Source of the DNA: Acidimicrobiia bacterium | Lineage (GTDB): Bacteria > Actinomycetota > Acidimicrobiia > IMCC26256 > JAOSJM01 | Reading direction: 5' to 3' | DNA length: 64,000 nucleotides | Assembly: GCA_027494165.1 (NCBI GenBank) | Contig: JAOSJM010000001.1 | Coordinates: 1,620,001 to 1,684,000 of the forward strand | Part shown: positions 44,332 through 53,626 of the stretch, in pieces | How the letters are laid out: the number at the start of each line of letters is the position of its first letter | Position numbering within the stretch: position 1 is the first letter of the stretch | Notes under the pieces: model-generated | The model's input: only the letters and a program-made list of their open reading frames with translations | Database searches by the model: none | What the model was told of the DNA's origin: nothing | Program-made: the position numbers and the translations under genes

Positions 44332-44897
44332 TCACCCCGCGGCGTCGCCGAAGGGCAGGACACGCCCGTCCGCCGTGAGCAGCCAGTAACCGCGGCCGGA
44401 GTCCGTGGCGACCATGCCGGAGATCGGCGAGCCGAGGTCGAGACCCCCCGCGGATCCGTGGAACCCGGCGTCGCCGAACGCGAAGATCCCCCGTCCGAGG
44501 CCACCAGCCAGTAGCCCAGGCCCGAGGGGGTCGGGGCCATCCCGTTGATCGGCTGGTTGAGCACGATCGCCCCCGTCGACCCGAAGAACCCGGCGTCGCC
44601 GAACGCGAAGATCCCCCCGTCGGAGGCCACCAGCCAGTAGCCCCGGTTGGTCGGGGTCGGGGCCATCCCGTTGATCGGCTGGTTGAGCACGACCGCCCCC
44701 GTCGACCCGAAGAACCCGGCGTCGCCGAACGCGAAGATCCCCCGTCGGAGGCCACCAGCCAGTAGCCCCGCCCCGACGGCGTCACCGTCATCCCGTTGAC
44801 CGGCCGGGTGAGGGGGATCCCGGCCAGCGAGCCGAGGAACGGCGCGTCCCCCGCGGTGAACACGTGCCCCTCGGGGGACACGACCCAGGACCCGCCC
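44332..44897 (-). repeat. 126-bp tandem repeats (42 residues each)
   Basis: Five units, the last partial, with the first divergent. Unit length is 126 bp (125 where one C is missing). The copy near 44600 has six C at the IFAFGD start codon region; copies near 44487 and 44735 have five, which shifts the frame. Residues [19 protein letters not shown] and [11 protein letters not shown] are nearly invariant. Confidence 0.85.
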
Positions 44898-46842
44898 CGG
44901 CTGGCCGTCTCGGCGGCGGCCACCAGCCGGGTCCCCGGCGGCGCGCCGTGGGCGATCGGCGACAGCACCCCGTCGCGCACCGTCACGGGACCGTCGGGGC
45001 CGATCACCCCCCGGCCCGGCCGCGGGGGCGACGGGGCCGGAGCGGGGGCCGGGGCGGGAGCGGGGGCCGGGCTCGGGGTGCCGGCGGTGCCGGGGAGGCG
45101 GTCGTCGTGGTCGTGGGTGGCGCCACCGGCGTGCCGCTGGCGGGCGCGGAGTCCGGGCCGGCCCCGAGGACGTTGCGGGCCCGCACGGTGAACGAGTACG
45201 CCGTCCCGTTGTCGAGCCCCGTCACCGACGCCGTGGTCGCGTCCGGCCCCACCGTCGCCGTCGCGCCCCCCGGCGAGGCGACGACCTCGTACGCGGTGAG
45301 CGGGAGCGCCCCGGTGTCCGCGAGCGGGCTCCAGGAGACCGTGACCCGGCGATCCCCCGGGCCGGCGGTGACGCCGACCGGACGGTCGGGCTGGCCGAAG
45401 GCCCGGTCGATCGCGCCGGTCACCCGGTCGAAGTGCGAGACGCGGTAGGCCGTGAAGAGCTCCCGGTGGGCGACCGCGTAGCCGGTCGCGGTGGCACCCA
45501 GGCCCCTGACCGGTCGGAGGAACGGGCTCGCGACGACCCCCGGCTGGTCGTAGGGGCCGTGGAAGTCGGCGGCCGGCGCGCCGGTCGTGGCGTCGAGCTT
45601 CAGGAGGAAGCCCGACGAGGCGCCCCAGAAGCGACTCGAGCCGCCGGCGACCAGGGCCGTCCCGTCCAGGAGCAGTGACGACGCCTCGTCGTCGACGTCG
45701 AGGTCGACCGAGGAGGCTGCGTTGACCGTGAACATCCCGTCGCCGTCCCCGTCGGGCCCGTCGAAGGTGTCGACGAGGGCACCAGTGGGGGTGACCCGGA
45801 CGAAGGCGGCGTTCTCCTGGACCTCCCCGGCGTAGCTCAGGCGCGCCCGCCCGGACGCGACCAGCTCGCCGTCGACGGCCAGGATCGCCAGGCCCGCGTC
45901 GTCCCGGTAGGCACCCCCTCCGAAGTCCAGGGTCAGGCGGCCGTCCCCGTCGAAGGCCGGGACCAGGTTCCCGGCCGCGTCCAGCCGGGCGAGGTGGAAG
46001 TGGTCGTCGTCCTCGCCCGCGACGTAGAGGTCCCCGTCGAGGGCGGCGACCGCGAGGCCCCGCTGGCTCCCGGCGCCGCCGAACGTGACGCGGCCGTCCC
46101 CCGAGAAGGCGGCCACCGGCTCCCCGTCCTCGTCGAGGCGGGCCAGCGCGATGTCCGTGTCGTCGCCCACCCACGACTCCCCGACCACCACGAGGTCGGT
46201 GCCGACCACGACGGCCCCGTTGGCCCGCTCGGACGCGCCGACGTCGACCTCGACCCAGCCCCCGGTCCCGAACGAGCCGTCCGCGCTGCCGTCGGCCAGG
46301 AACCGGCCGACGAGGAAGTCCTGGTGGAGGGAGCCGACGACCACGATGCGGCCGGCCCCGTCGAGCAGCGCCGTGGCCAGCTCGATCCCGCCGTCGTTCT
46401 CGATCGTCGTCGAGGTCTCGACCCGTCCCTCCACCCCGAAGGCCGGGTCCCACTCGCCGTGGGGCAGGACGTGACGGGCCAGCCCCACCCTCCGGTCGAA
46501 GATGTCGTCGGTGGCGACCGACCGGCCCACGACGACGATCCCTCCCGCCCCGTCGACGAGGAGCCCGACCGGCTCCACGTTGCGGGTCGTCGACGGGTCG
46601 AAGGACGCGTCGAGCGCGCCGGAGGCGTTGCCGGCCGGGCTCGAGGGCGAGCCCGGAGCCGCCGGGAACACCACGGCGACGGCGGCGAGCGCGAGGGCGA
46701 GGGCCACGACGCCGGCCGGGCCTCGGGCGGGTCCGGGGCGGTGGCGACGTCGGCGGCGAGGGTGCGCGTGGATGGGCTGATCCTGGGCTCGGCCCTGCCC
46801 TGGGGTCGGCTCCTCCCCGATCGGCCGGCCCGGCGCCCGCAT
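44332..46842 (-). CDS. Large secreted repeat protein (Fn3 plus YWLVASDGG repeats), several frameshifts
   Basis: A secreted protein of about 835 residues. After a signal helix ([21 protein letters not shown]) come delta-60-type beta-propeller repeats ([35 protein letters not shown]), then a fibronectin type III domain ([25 protein letters not shown]), a Thr/Pro/Ala linker, and at the C-terminus five copies of a 42-residue repeat of the form [24 protein letters not shown]. The reading frame shifts at the linker (about 45080) and within two of the five repeats. This repeat is very common in secreted proteins of Acidimicrobiia. Adhesion or extracellular binding is plausible; no enzymatic domain is seen. 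The ATG at 46842 precedes the Arg-rich signal peptide. Confidence 0.78.
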
Positions 46843-46874
46843 GAGCCTCCGGACCCGGGAAGACTCCCGCTATT

Positions 46875-46887
46875 CCCGCGAAGCGGG
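46875..46887. promoter_or_regulatory. Inverted repeat between divergent secreted-protein genes
   Basis: CCCGC and GCGGG arms with GAA between them, located between the repeat-protein and esterase-like genes. A TAGCGT -10 box (46896-46901) for the esterase-like gene follows. The repeat may be an operator for either gene. Confidence 0.4.
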
Positions 46888-46925
46888 CATTTGGGTAGCG
46901 TGGTGGCACCGACACCGGAGGCACG

Positions 46926-48972
46926 ATGCGCCACGCCCGACGGCACCACCCCTCGCCCCTGCTGGCGGTGCTCCTCCCCCTGGCGCTCCTCGCCGGCGCG
47001 TGCAGCGGCGACGGCTCCCGGAGCTCGAGCCCCGCGCCCGAGGCGGGGGCCGAGGTCGAGCTGGCCGGCACGATGGAGCTGACCGTCGCCGACCCGGCGC
47101 CGTGCGACCCGCTCGACGAGGCCCACTGCCTGCTGCCCTTCCCCAACGACGCCTTCACCGTCGCCGACGACGCCACCGACACCGGCCGGCGGGTGGCGCT
47201 GCCGGCCGCGGGGATGCCCGCCAACCAGGACGGGGTGGGCATCGACCCGACCGAGTGGAACCGCAACGACGGGTTCAGCCCCGGCTCGGCCGTCCTCACG
47301 CTGGTCCCGGGCCTGGACCTGGAGCAGACCGGCGCCGCCCCGATCGACGACATCGCCCGCTCCCTCGACCCCGACGCCCCGATCCTGCTCCTCGACGCCG
47401 ACACCGGCGAGCGCCATCCCTACTGGGCCGAGCTCGACGCCAACGCCACCGCTCCCGGGACCCGGGCGCTCATGGTGCGGCCGGCGGTGAACCTCGAGGA
47501 CGGCCACCGCTACGTCGTCGCCCTGCGGGACCTCCGGGACGGCGCGGGCGAGCCCATCCCGGCCGGGCCCGCGTTCCGGGCGTACCGCGACCGGCTCGAG
47601 ACGCCCGTCCCCGAGGTCGAGGAGCGCCGCGAGCACATGGACGGCCTCCTCGAGGTGCTCGAGGACGCCGGTGTGGACCGCGACGGCCTGTACCTCGCGT
47701 GGGACTTCACCGTGGCCAGCACCCGCAACCTCACCGAGCGCATGCTCCGGCTGCGCGACGACGCGTTCGCGGCCCTGGGCGACGCCGCCCCCACCTTCAC
47801 CGTCACCGGGGTGCAGGAGGACGTCGACGAGCACGTCGCCCGCCGGGTCGACGGCACCTTCCAGGTCCCGCTCTACCTCACCGACGGCGGCGCCCCCGGG
47901 TCCCGGCTCACCGGGGGTCCCGACGGGCTCCCCGAGCGGGTCGGCGAGTACACGGCGAGCTTCGCGTGCATCGTCCCCCGCGGCGAGGCCCCGTTCCGAG
48001 CCTCCCTCTACGGCCACGGGCTGTTGGGGAGCCGCACCCAGGTCGGTCACGCCCACGTCGCGCTCATGGCCCACGAGCACGGCTTCGTGTTCTGCGCCAC
48101 CGACTGGATCGGGATGTCCGAGGAAGACGTCCCCAACGCCGTCGCGGTGCTCCAGGAGCTCTCCGGGTTCCCGTCCATACCCGACCGGCTCCAGCAGGGC
48201 GTCCTGAACACCCTCTTCCTGGGCCGGCTCATGGTCCACGAGCAGGGACTCGTGTCGGACCCGGCCTTCCAGGCCGCGGGCGGTCCGGCCATCGACACGT
48301 CCGACCTGTTCTACGACGGCAACAGCCAGGGCGGCATCATGGGCGGCATGGCGACCGCGGTCGCCCAGGACTGGACCCGCGCCGTGCTCGGCGTGCCCGG
48401 GATGAACTACGGCCTCCTGCTGCGCCGCAGCACCGACTTCGACCAGTACGCCCTGATCCTCGAGCCCGCCTACCCCGACGAGCTCGGGCGGACCCTGGCC
48501 CTGTCGCTCATCCAGATGCTGTGGGACCGGGGGAGACCAACGGCTACGCCAACCACCTCACCGACGATCCCTCCCCGGCACGCCCGAGCACGACGTGCTC
48601 CTCCACGTGGCCTTCGGCGACTTCCAGGTGACCACGTACGCGGCGGACGTCGAGGCCCGCACCATCGGGGCGCGGGTCCACCAGCCGGCGCTGGCCCCCG
48701 GCCGCAGCACCGACGTCGAGCCGTACTGGGGGATCCCGGCCGTCGACGGGTACCCCTTCGACGGCTCGGCCATGGTGGTCTGGGACAGCGGGACCCCGGC
48801 GCCGCCCCTCACGAACACCCCGCCCCGCGACGGGCGCGACCCCCACGAGGATCCCCGCTTCGACGCCGCGGCCCGGCGCCAGAAGTCCGAGTTCCTCCGC
48901 ACCGGCGGCGTACTGATCGACGTGTGCGACGGTGCGCCCTGCACGGCGGCGCCCGTCGACACCGACTACTAG
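46926..48972 (+). CDS. Secreted alpha/beta-hydrolase-like lipoprotein, two frameshifts
   Basis: A lipoprotein of about 680 residues (lipobox LLAGAC). An N-terminal domain (CDPLDEAHCLLPFPNDAFTV, residues ~57-76) precedes an alpha/beta-hydrolase-like region with YGHGLLGSR, FVFCATDWIGMSEED and the nucleophile elbow YDGNSQGGIMGGMATAVAQD (Ser of GNSQGG). The C-terminal part (HVAFGDFQVTTYAAD, ARTIGARVHQPAL, DPHEDPRFDAA with a possible catalytic His) is reached through two frame changes, at GGGGG 48529-48533 and near 48568-48575. Start ATG 46926 follows GGAGG. The architecture matches large secreted hydrolases of actinobacteria and myxobacteria with unknown substrates. Confidence 0.78.
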
Positions 48973-49059
48973 GGAGCCGGACCGCTGCCCACCCCCCACC
49001 GCCCCTCACGGACCACCCGGCCTGCTCAAGGCCCGGCGCCCCCTGCCGACACAAGAGGC

Positions 49060-50031
49060 ATGACCAACGGCCCGGCGCCCGTGCCGGCCGAGCGGATGGG
49101 TCCTCTTCTCCGGCGCGCCCGCACGGCCCGACGCCTCTCCGTCCGGGCCGCCGCCGAGCAGCTGGGGATCAGCCGCCACCTCCTCTCGCGCTACGAGCGT
49201 GGCGTCGAGGCCGTCACGCCCGAGCACCTCGCGGGCCTCGCCGCGCTCTACGGGACGAGCACCGAGGAGCTCGTACCGACCCGCCGGGCCGTGGTGGTCG
49301 ACCAGGGGCGGGCGACCCTCGCCATCGGCGGGATGATGCGATCGACGGGGCCGTCGTCCGACGGCGTGCTCTCCGACTACCTGACCATGCTCTACACGCT
49401 GCGCGGCGTCCGCCCCGGGGACCCGATCCCCTTGCGCGACGACGACCTCGACGCCCTCGCCGACGCGCTGGGCTCCGACCCGGCCGTGGTCGAGGAGCGG
49501 CTGGTCGAGCTCATGGGCTGCACGCGGGAGGAGGCCGCCGCCCTCCGGAGGATGATCCTCCGCCGCCGGGTCCTCGCCCCCGCGGCCACGATCGTCGTGG
49601 GCGCCGGCCTGATCGGCGGGGTCCGTGCCGCGGCCCAGCGACCCGACGGGTCGAGCGACCGCGCGGCGGTGGAGGCCACGACCACCACCGGACCCCCGCC
49701 CGCGGCCTCCACGACCTCGGGGCCCACGACCACGGCCCCCCGGCGACGGCCCCGACGACGGCCCCGACGACGACCCCGACGACGGCACCGGTGTCCGAGC
49801 CCCCTCCGCCTCACCCTCGTCCGGCGCCCAGGAGGACGCGGTCACGGTCGACCCGGCCGGTCCTCCCGGACCGCCCGCCGAGGTCGAGGCCCCCGACGAC
49901 GCCCCCACCCCCCCACGAGCCCGCCCGAGATGCCGGGGCCGCCGTACCGCTTCGCCCCGGAGACGGACGAGGAGCCCGTGGTGATCGTCGACGCCCCGGG
50001 CGAGTCGACGATCGAGCGCGCCGAGCCCTGA
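49060..50031 (+). CDS. Membrane-anchored XRE-type regulator, frameshifted C-terminus
   Basis: A helix-turn-helix protein with residues 14-70 forming an XRE domain (LRRARTARRLSVRAAAEQLGISRHLLSRYERGVEAV). A conserved second domain follows (SDYLTMLYTLRGVRPGDPIPLRDDDLDALADALGSD), then a hydrophobic helix (LAPAATIVVGAGLIGGVRAA) and a Thr/Pro-rich segment ending in PPYRFAPETDEEPVVIVD. The start and stop share a frame, but the Pro/Thr region is readable only by shifting in C runs (49735-49741 and others). The layout (HTH inside, linker outside) recalls RodZ-like anchored regulators. It is a paralogue of the next gene. Confidence 0.72.
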   Translation: MTNGPAPVPAERMGPLLRRARTARRLSVRAAAEQLGISRHLLSRYERGVEAVTPEHLAGLAALYGTSTEELVPTRRAVVVDQGRATLAIGGMMRSTGPSSDGVLSDYLTMLYTLRGVRPGDPIPLRDDDLDALADALGSDPAVVEERLVELMGCTREEAAALRRMILRRRVLAPAATIVVGAGLIGGVRAAAQRPDGSSDRAAVEATTTTGPPPAASTTSGPTTTAPRRRPRRRPRRRPRRRHRCPSPLRLTLVRRPGGRGHGRPGRSSRTARRGRGPRRRPHPPTSPPEMPGPPYRFAPETDEEPVVIVDAPGESTIERAEP

Positions 50032-50073
50032 GCGCCCGCTCAACCGGCGGCCCGCCGCGCCGATGGAGGAGGG

Positions 50074-50639
50074 GTGAGCGCCCCCACCACCCTCACCGCG
50101 GGCGTGCCCACCGAACAGGTCGGGGACCGCCTCCGCCGGGCCCGTCGCGATCGCGGCCTGACGAGGACGCGGGCCGCGGAGCTGGCCGGGATCCCGATCG
50201 GGACGCTGGGTCGCTACGAGCGGGGGGCCGAACCCGTCCCCGACGACGAGCTCGAGCGCCTCGCGGCCTGCTACGGCACGAGCGTCGGCCGGATGATCCC
50301 CACCCGGGCCACCCGCCCGGTGGAGCGCCACGGCCGCACGCTCCGCGTCGGGGGTCCAGCCGCGACCTCCCGTCCGAGCACCCGACGCCCGGCGAGGTGC
50401 TGGCGGCGTACCGGTCGATCCTGGTGGAGCTGCGCCGGGCCGATCCGGGCGACGAGCTGCCGCTGCGGGCCGACGACCTCGCGGCGCTCGCCGAGATCCT
50501 CGGCGAGCGGCCCGAGGCCGACGGGCTCGTCCGGGGCACCACCGCCATCGCCCGGCTCGCGCGGCACGAGCCGGACCGAGCGGGACCTCGCGTCAGGCCC
50601 GGTACGGGGGGTAGGCGGGAGCCGGGTGCCGCGAGGTGA
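50074..50639 (+). CDS. XRE-type regulator, paralogue of the preceding gene, one frameshift
   Basis: An XRE HTH (GDRLRRARRDRGLTRTRAAELAGIPIGTLGRYERGAEPV) is followed by a shared domain reading PGEVLAAYRSILVELRRADPGDELPLRADDLAALAEILGERPEADGLV. The domain is aligned with the preceding gene's PGDPIPLRDDDLDALADALGSDPAVVEERL, showing tandem duplication. The frame changes at GGGGG 50350-50354. The total is about 188 residues, without the transmembrane part of its neighbour. GTG/ATG 50074 follows GGAGGGGTGAGC. DNA targets are unknown. Confidence 0.72.
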
Positions 50640-50644
50640 GCCCG

Positions 50645-50749
50645 GCGTCGACCACCCTCCTCCGCCATCCGCCGGACGGTGGCGGCCCCGATCCCCGAGG
50701 CACCACCGGTGACGATGGCCACCTTCCCGTCGAGCCGTCCCCCGGTCAC
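50645..50749 (-). pseudogene. Truncated SDR N-terminus
   Basis: GTG 50749 starts TGGRLDGKVAIVTGGASGIGAATVRRMAEEGG, the first 34 residues of a typical SDR including TGGASGIG, then the similarity ends near 50645 where the HTH gene's 3' end begins on the other strand. Catalytic Tyr and Lys are absent. It follows the F420 oxidoreductase by 4 nt and was probably the next gene of that operon before a deletion or rearrangement. Confidence 0.7.
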
Positions 50750-50753
50750 CGCG

Positions 50754-51785
50754 TCATCCGCCGAGCACGAGCTCGGCGACCGTCCGGAGCGTCTGCGGGT
50801 CGCCGCTCACGAGCATCGTCGTCAGGAGCGACTCCCGCCACCAGGCCAGGTCGTCGCGGATCTTCTCCCGGGGACCGACGAGGGCCACGTCCTCCACCAG
50901 CCGGAGGGGAACCGCCGCCGCGGCCTCGGCCTTCCTCCCGTCGAGGTACAGGTCCTGGATGTGGCGGGCCTCGGCCTCGTATCCCATGCGGGCGAAGACC
51001 TCGTGGTGGAAGTTCACCTCGCGTGCGCCCATCCCGCCGATGTAGAGGGCCAGGAACGGCCGGACGAGGTCGGCGGCCTCCTCCACGTCGTCGTGGACGA
51101 TCACCGGTACCGTGCACAGGACCTCGAAGTCGTCGAGGCTCCGGCGGGCCCCCGGCCGGGCGAAGCCCTCGGCGAGGGCGTCGCGGTAGAAGGTGTCGTT
51201 GCGGGGGGAGTAGAAGATCGCCAGCCATCCGTCGGCGATCTCGGCGGTCAGGGCGACGTTCCTCGGTCCCTCGGCCCCGAGGTAGATGGGCACGTCGGGC
51301 CGGAGCGGGTGCACGATCGACCGCAGGGGCTTGCCCAGCCCGGTGCCGCCCGGGTACGGCATCCGGTGGTGCTCGCCCTCGAAGACGACCGGTTCGTCCC
51401 GGGCGAGGATGCGGCGGATGATCTCGACGTACTCGCGGGTCCGGGCGAGCGGCTTGGCGAAGGGCTGCCCGTACCACCCCTCCACCACCTGGGGGCCCGA
51501 GGCCCCCAGCCCGAGGACGAAGCGGCCCCCCGAGAGGTGGTCGAGGGTCATGGCGGCCATGGCCGTCGCCGCCGGGGTCCGGGCCGACATCTGGACGATG
51601 GCCGTGCCGAGCTTCACGCGCGTGGTGGCCGAGCCCCACCAGGCGAGGGGCGTGAGGGCGTCGGAGCCCCAGGCCTCGGCGGTCCAGATCGAGTCGAAGC
51701 CGAGCCGCTCCGCCTCCGCGATCTGCTCCGGCGCCCCGATCGGAGGCCCCGCCCCCCAGTACCCCAGCTGCAGCCCGAGCTTCAT
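50754..51785 (-). CDS. F420-dependent LLM oxidoreductase
   Basis: A 343-residue luciferase-like oxidoreductase. MKLGLQLGYWGAGPP, EAERLGFDSIWTAEAWGSDALTPLAWWGS and RVKLGTAIVQMSARTPAATAMAAMTLDHLSGGRFVLGLGASGPQVVEGWYG are characteristic of the actinobacterial F420 group (the TAEAWGSD and PQVVEGW segments). YLGAEGPRNVALTAEIADGW closes the flavin/deazaflavin site. ATG 51785 follows GAGGAAGGGG. A truncated SDR follows 4 nt after its stop. Substrate unknown. Confidence 0.88.
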   Translation of the reverse strand: MKLGLQLGYWGAGPPIGAPEQIAEAERLGFDSIWTAEAWGSDALTPLAWWGSATTRVKLGTAIVQMSARTPAATAMAAMTLDHLSGGRFVLGLGASGPQVVEGWYGQPFAKPLARTREYVEIIRRILARDEPVVFEGEHHRMPYPGGTGLGKPLRSIVHPLRPDVPIYLGAEGPRNVALTAEIADGWLAIFYSPRNDTFYRDALAEGFARPGARRSLDDFEVLCTVPVIVHDDVEEAADLVRPFLALYIGGMGAREVNFHHEVFARMGYEAEARHIQDLYLDGRKAEAAAAVPLRLVEDVALVGPREKIRDDLAWWRESLLTTMLVSGDPQTLRTVAELVLGG

Positions 51786-51825
51786 GCGCGCCCCTTCCTC
51801 TCGACCGGCAGGCTAGGGCACGCGG

Positions 51826-52176
51826 TCAGTCCAGGACGTCGAGGACCCTCTCGGGCGGGCGGCCGATCACGCCCCGCGCGCCCGCGAGCACGACCGGCCG
51901 CTCCATGAGCTCGGGGTGCTCGAGGAGCAGCCCGACCACGGCTTCACGCGACTCGTAGGCGTCCCGGTCGAGCCCGAGCTCGGCGAAGCGCCCGTCGTGG
52001 CGGACGAGGGCCGCGGGCGGATCGGGGACGGCGTCGAGGATCCGCTCGAGGGTGGCCCGGTCGGGGGGCTCCTTCAGGTACTCGACGACGGCGGGCTCGA
52101 CGCCCCGCTCCCGCAGGAGCTCCAGGGACGCGCGACTTGCTGCACCTCGGGTTGTGGAACAGACCAGCTCGGCCAC
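51826..52176 (-). CDS. arsC: ArsC/Spx-like thioredoxin-fold protein, active-site region frameshifted
   Basis: From ASLELLRERGVEPAVVEYLKEPPDRATL to the end this is a normal glutaredoxin-type ArsC (arsenate reductase) of about 116 residues. The N-terminal part in this frame (LVCSTTRGAASR) is aberrant, but the neighbouring frame reads LFHNPRCSKSR, the true active site with the redox Cys, across about 52140-52165. Two compensating frame shifts within 40 nt explain it, so either the assembly has paired indels or the enzyme is inactive. GTG 52176 is the apparent start. No arsenic operon partners are adjacent. Confidence 0.72.
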   Translation of the reverse strand: MAELVCSTTRGAASRASLELLRERGVEPAVVEYLKEPPDRATLERILDAVPDPPAALVRHDGRFAELGLDRDAYESREAVVGLLLEHPELMERPVVLAGARGVIGRPPERVLDVLD

Positions 52177-52237
52177 GACTCGCGCTCCCCCTCCGGCGGT
52201 CGGCCCGGCTCGGTATCGCGGGCCGCGGGGCCGGAGG

Positions 52238-52879
52238 CTACTCGCCGGGGCCGCGCCGGAGCCCGGCCAGCTCGTCTCTCAGGGCCGCCACCTCGTCCTG
52301 GAGCTCGCGCACCTGCTGCTCCAGCACGCCGAGCCGGCTCTCCCTGGGGGCCGGCTCCGGCTCGACGCGCGGCGCGGAGGCCACGGCCGGGCCCGTGCCG
52401 AGGAGGTGGGCGTAGCGAGCCTCCTTCTGGCCCGGCTGGCGGGGCAGCCGCCGCACGAGCGGCTGGTCCCCGGCCATGAGGCCCTCGAGCGTCCGCACGA
52501 CGTCGTCGAGGTCACCGAAGGCGTGGAGCCGCTCGGTGCGGCCCTTGAGCTCTCCCGGGGTCTGGGGCCCCCGGAGGAGCAGCACGCACAGGACCGCCTG
52601 CTCGGCCGGGCCCAGCCCGAGGGCCTCGCCGACCACGTGCCGGTGCTTGGGCACCCGGCTCCCCGGGTACACGCCCCGACGGGCCAGGCCCCGCTCTCGC
52701 AGCTCGGTGAGCGCGGCCTCGACCGTGCGCTCGTCGTAGGACACGACGGGCTCGCGGTTGGTGCTCTGGTTGCACGCCGCGACGAGGGCGTGCACCGTCA
52801 GCGGGTAGGCGTCGGGGGTCGTGCGCTCCTTCTCGATGAGGCACCCCAGCACCCGGAGGGCGGTGTCACCGATCTCCAT
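52238..52879 (-). CDS. YceH/DUF480 family protein
   Basis: A 213-residue protein of the DUF480 (YceH) family. The tandem winged-helix segments LRVLGCLIEKERTTPDAYPLTVHALVAACNQSTNREPV and AVLCVLLLRGPQTPGELKGRTERLHAF are diagnostic. A C-terminal coiled coil (LGVLEQQVRELQDEVAALRDEL) follows. The role is unknown, possibly DNA-binding. ATG 52879 lies 6 nt after a TATGCT box (52886-52891), consistent with leaderless initiation. Confidence 0.9.
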   Translation of the reverse strand: MEIGDTALRVLGCLIEKERTTPDAYPLTVHALVAACNQSTNREPVVSYDERTVEAALTELRERGLARRGVYPGSRVPKHRHVVGEALGLGPAEQAVLCVLLLRGPQTPGELKGRTERLHAFGDLDDVVRTLEGLMAGDQPLVRRLPRQPGQKEARYAHLLGTGPAVASAPRVEPEPAPRESRLGVLEQQVRELQDEVAALRDELAGLRRGPGE

Positions 52880-52885
52880 GCTCCG

Positions 52886-52891
52886 AGCATA
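52886..52891 (-). promoter_or_regulatory. -10 box TATGCT of a leaderless gene
   Basis: TATGCT ends 6 nt before the yceH-like ATG at 52879; no ribosome site intervenes. Confidence 0.5.
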
Positions 52892-52923
52892 CGGCGGAAC
52901 GAGCGGGCCGCCGGCCACACCGG

Positions 52924-53592
52924 TCAGCCGCCGAGGACCGCCGGGAGCGGCCGCTCGATCGCCTCGCCGAGCGCGGCGAGGTACTCGCGGCGGGGCACGT
53001 CGACGGCTCCGAGGGAGGCGAGGTGCGGCGTGGTCCACTGCACGTCGAAGAGGAGGGCCCCTCCCTCCCGGAGGATCCCGGTGAGGGTCACGAGGGCTGC
53101 CTTCCCCGCGTCCGTGGCCCGGTGGAACATCGACTCCCCGGCGAAGAAGCCGCCGATCGCCACCCCGTACGCGCCCCCCACGAGCTCACCCGACGCCGAC
53201 CACGCCTCGACGCTGTGGGCCCAGCCCAGCCGGTGCAGGAGCGTGTAGGCCTCGACGAACGAGGCGTCGATCCACCCGTGGGGGCGGCGGGGGTCGGCGC
53301 ACGCCCGGACGACCTCCTCGAAGGCGGTGTCGACCCGGATCTCGTAGCGGCGGCGCGTCCTGCGCAGCGACCGGCTCACGTGGACGGCGTCGAGGGGCAG
53401 GATCCCCCGCGGGTCGGGCGACCACCACGCGATCGGCCCGTGCCGGTGCACGCGCATGGGGAAGAGGCCGGCCCGGTAGGCGGCGAGGAGGGTGCCCGGC
53501 TCGAGGTCGGCGCCGACCGCGACGATCCCGTGCTCGTCGGCCTCGTCGGGCGACGGGAAGCGCCATCGCGTGGACGGTGGCTCGACCGGCAC
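52924..53592 (-). CDS. aat: Leucyl/phenylalanyl-tRNA-protein transferase
   Basis: A 222-residue Aat, which adds Leu or Phe to N-terminal Arg/Lys of proteins and so marks them for ClpS-ClpAP (N-degron pathway). Signature segments are GIVAVGADLEPGTLLAAYRAGLFPM, IAWWSPDPRGILPLDAVHVSRSL and GWAHSVEAW, GGAYGVAIGGFFAGESMFHR. The length is typical. GTG 53592 places the start just before the conserved FPSPDEADEHG segment. It follows the acyl-CoA dehydrogenase gene by 34 nt on the same strand and precedes yceH. Confidence 0.93.
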   Translation of the reverse strand: MPVEPPSTRWRFPSPDEADEHGIVAVGADLEPGTLLAAYRAGLFPMRVHRHGPIAWWSPDPRGILPLDAVHVSRSLRRTRRRYEIRVDTAFEEVVRACADPRRPHGWIDASFVEAYTLLHRLGWAHSVEAWSASGELVGGAYGVAIGGFFAGESMFHRATDAGKAALVTLTGILREGGALLFDVQWTTPHLASLGAVDVPRREYLAALGEAIERPLPAVLGG

Positions 53593-53626
53593 GCCGGGCA
53601 GGATCGCGCGGCGGCCGGCCGACCCG

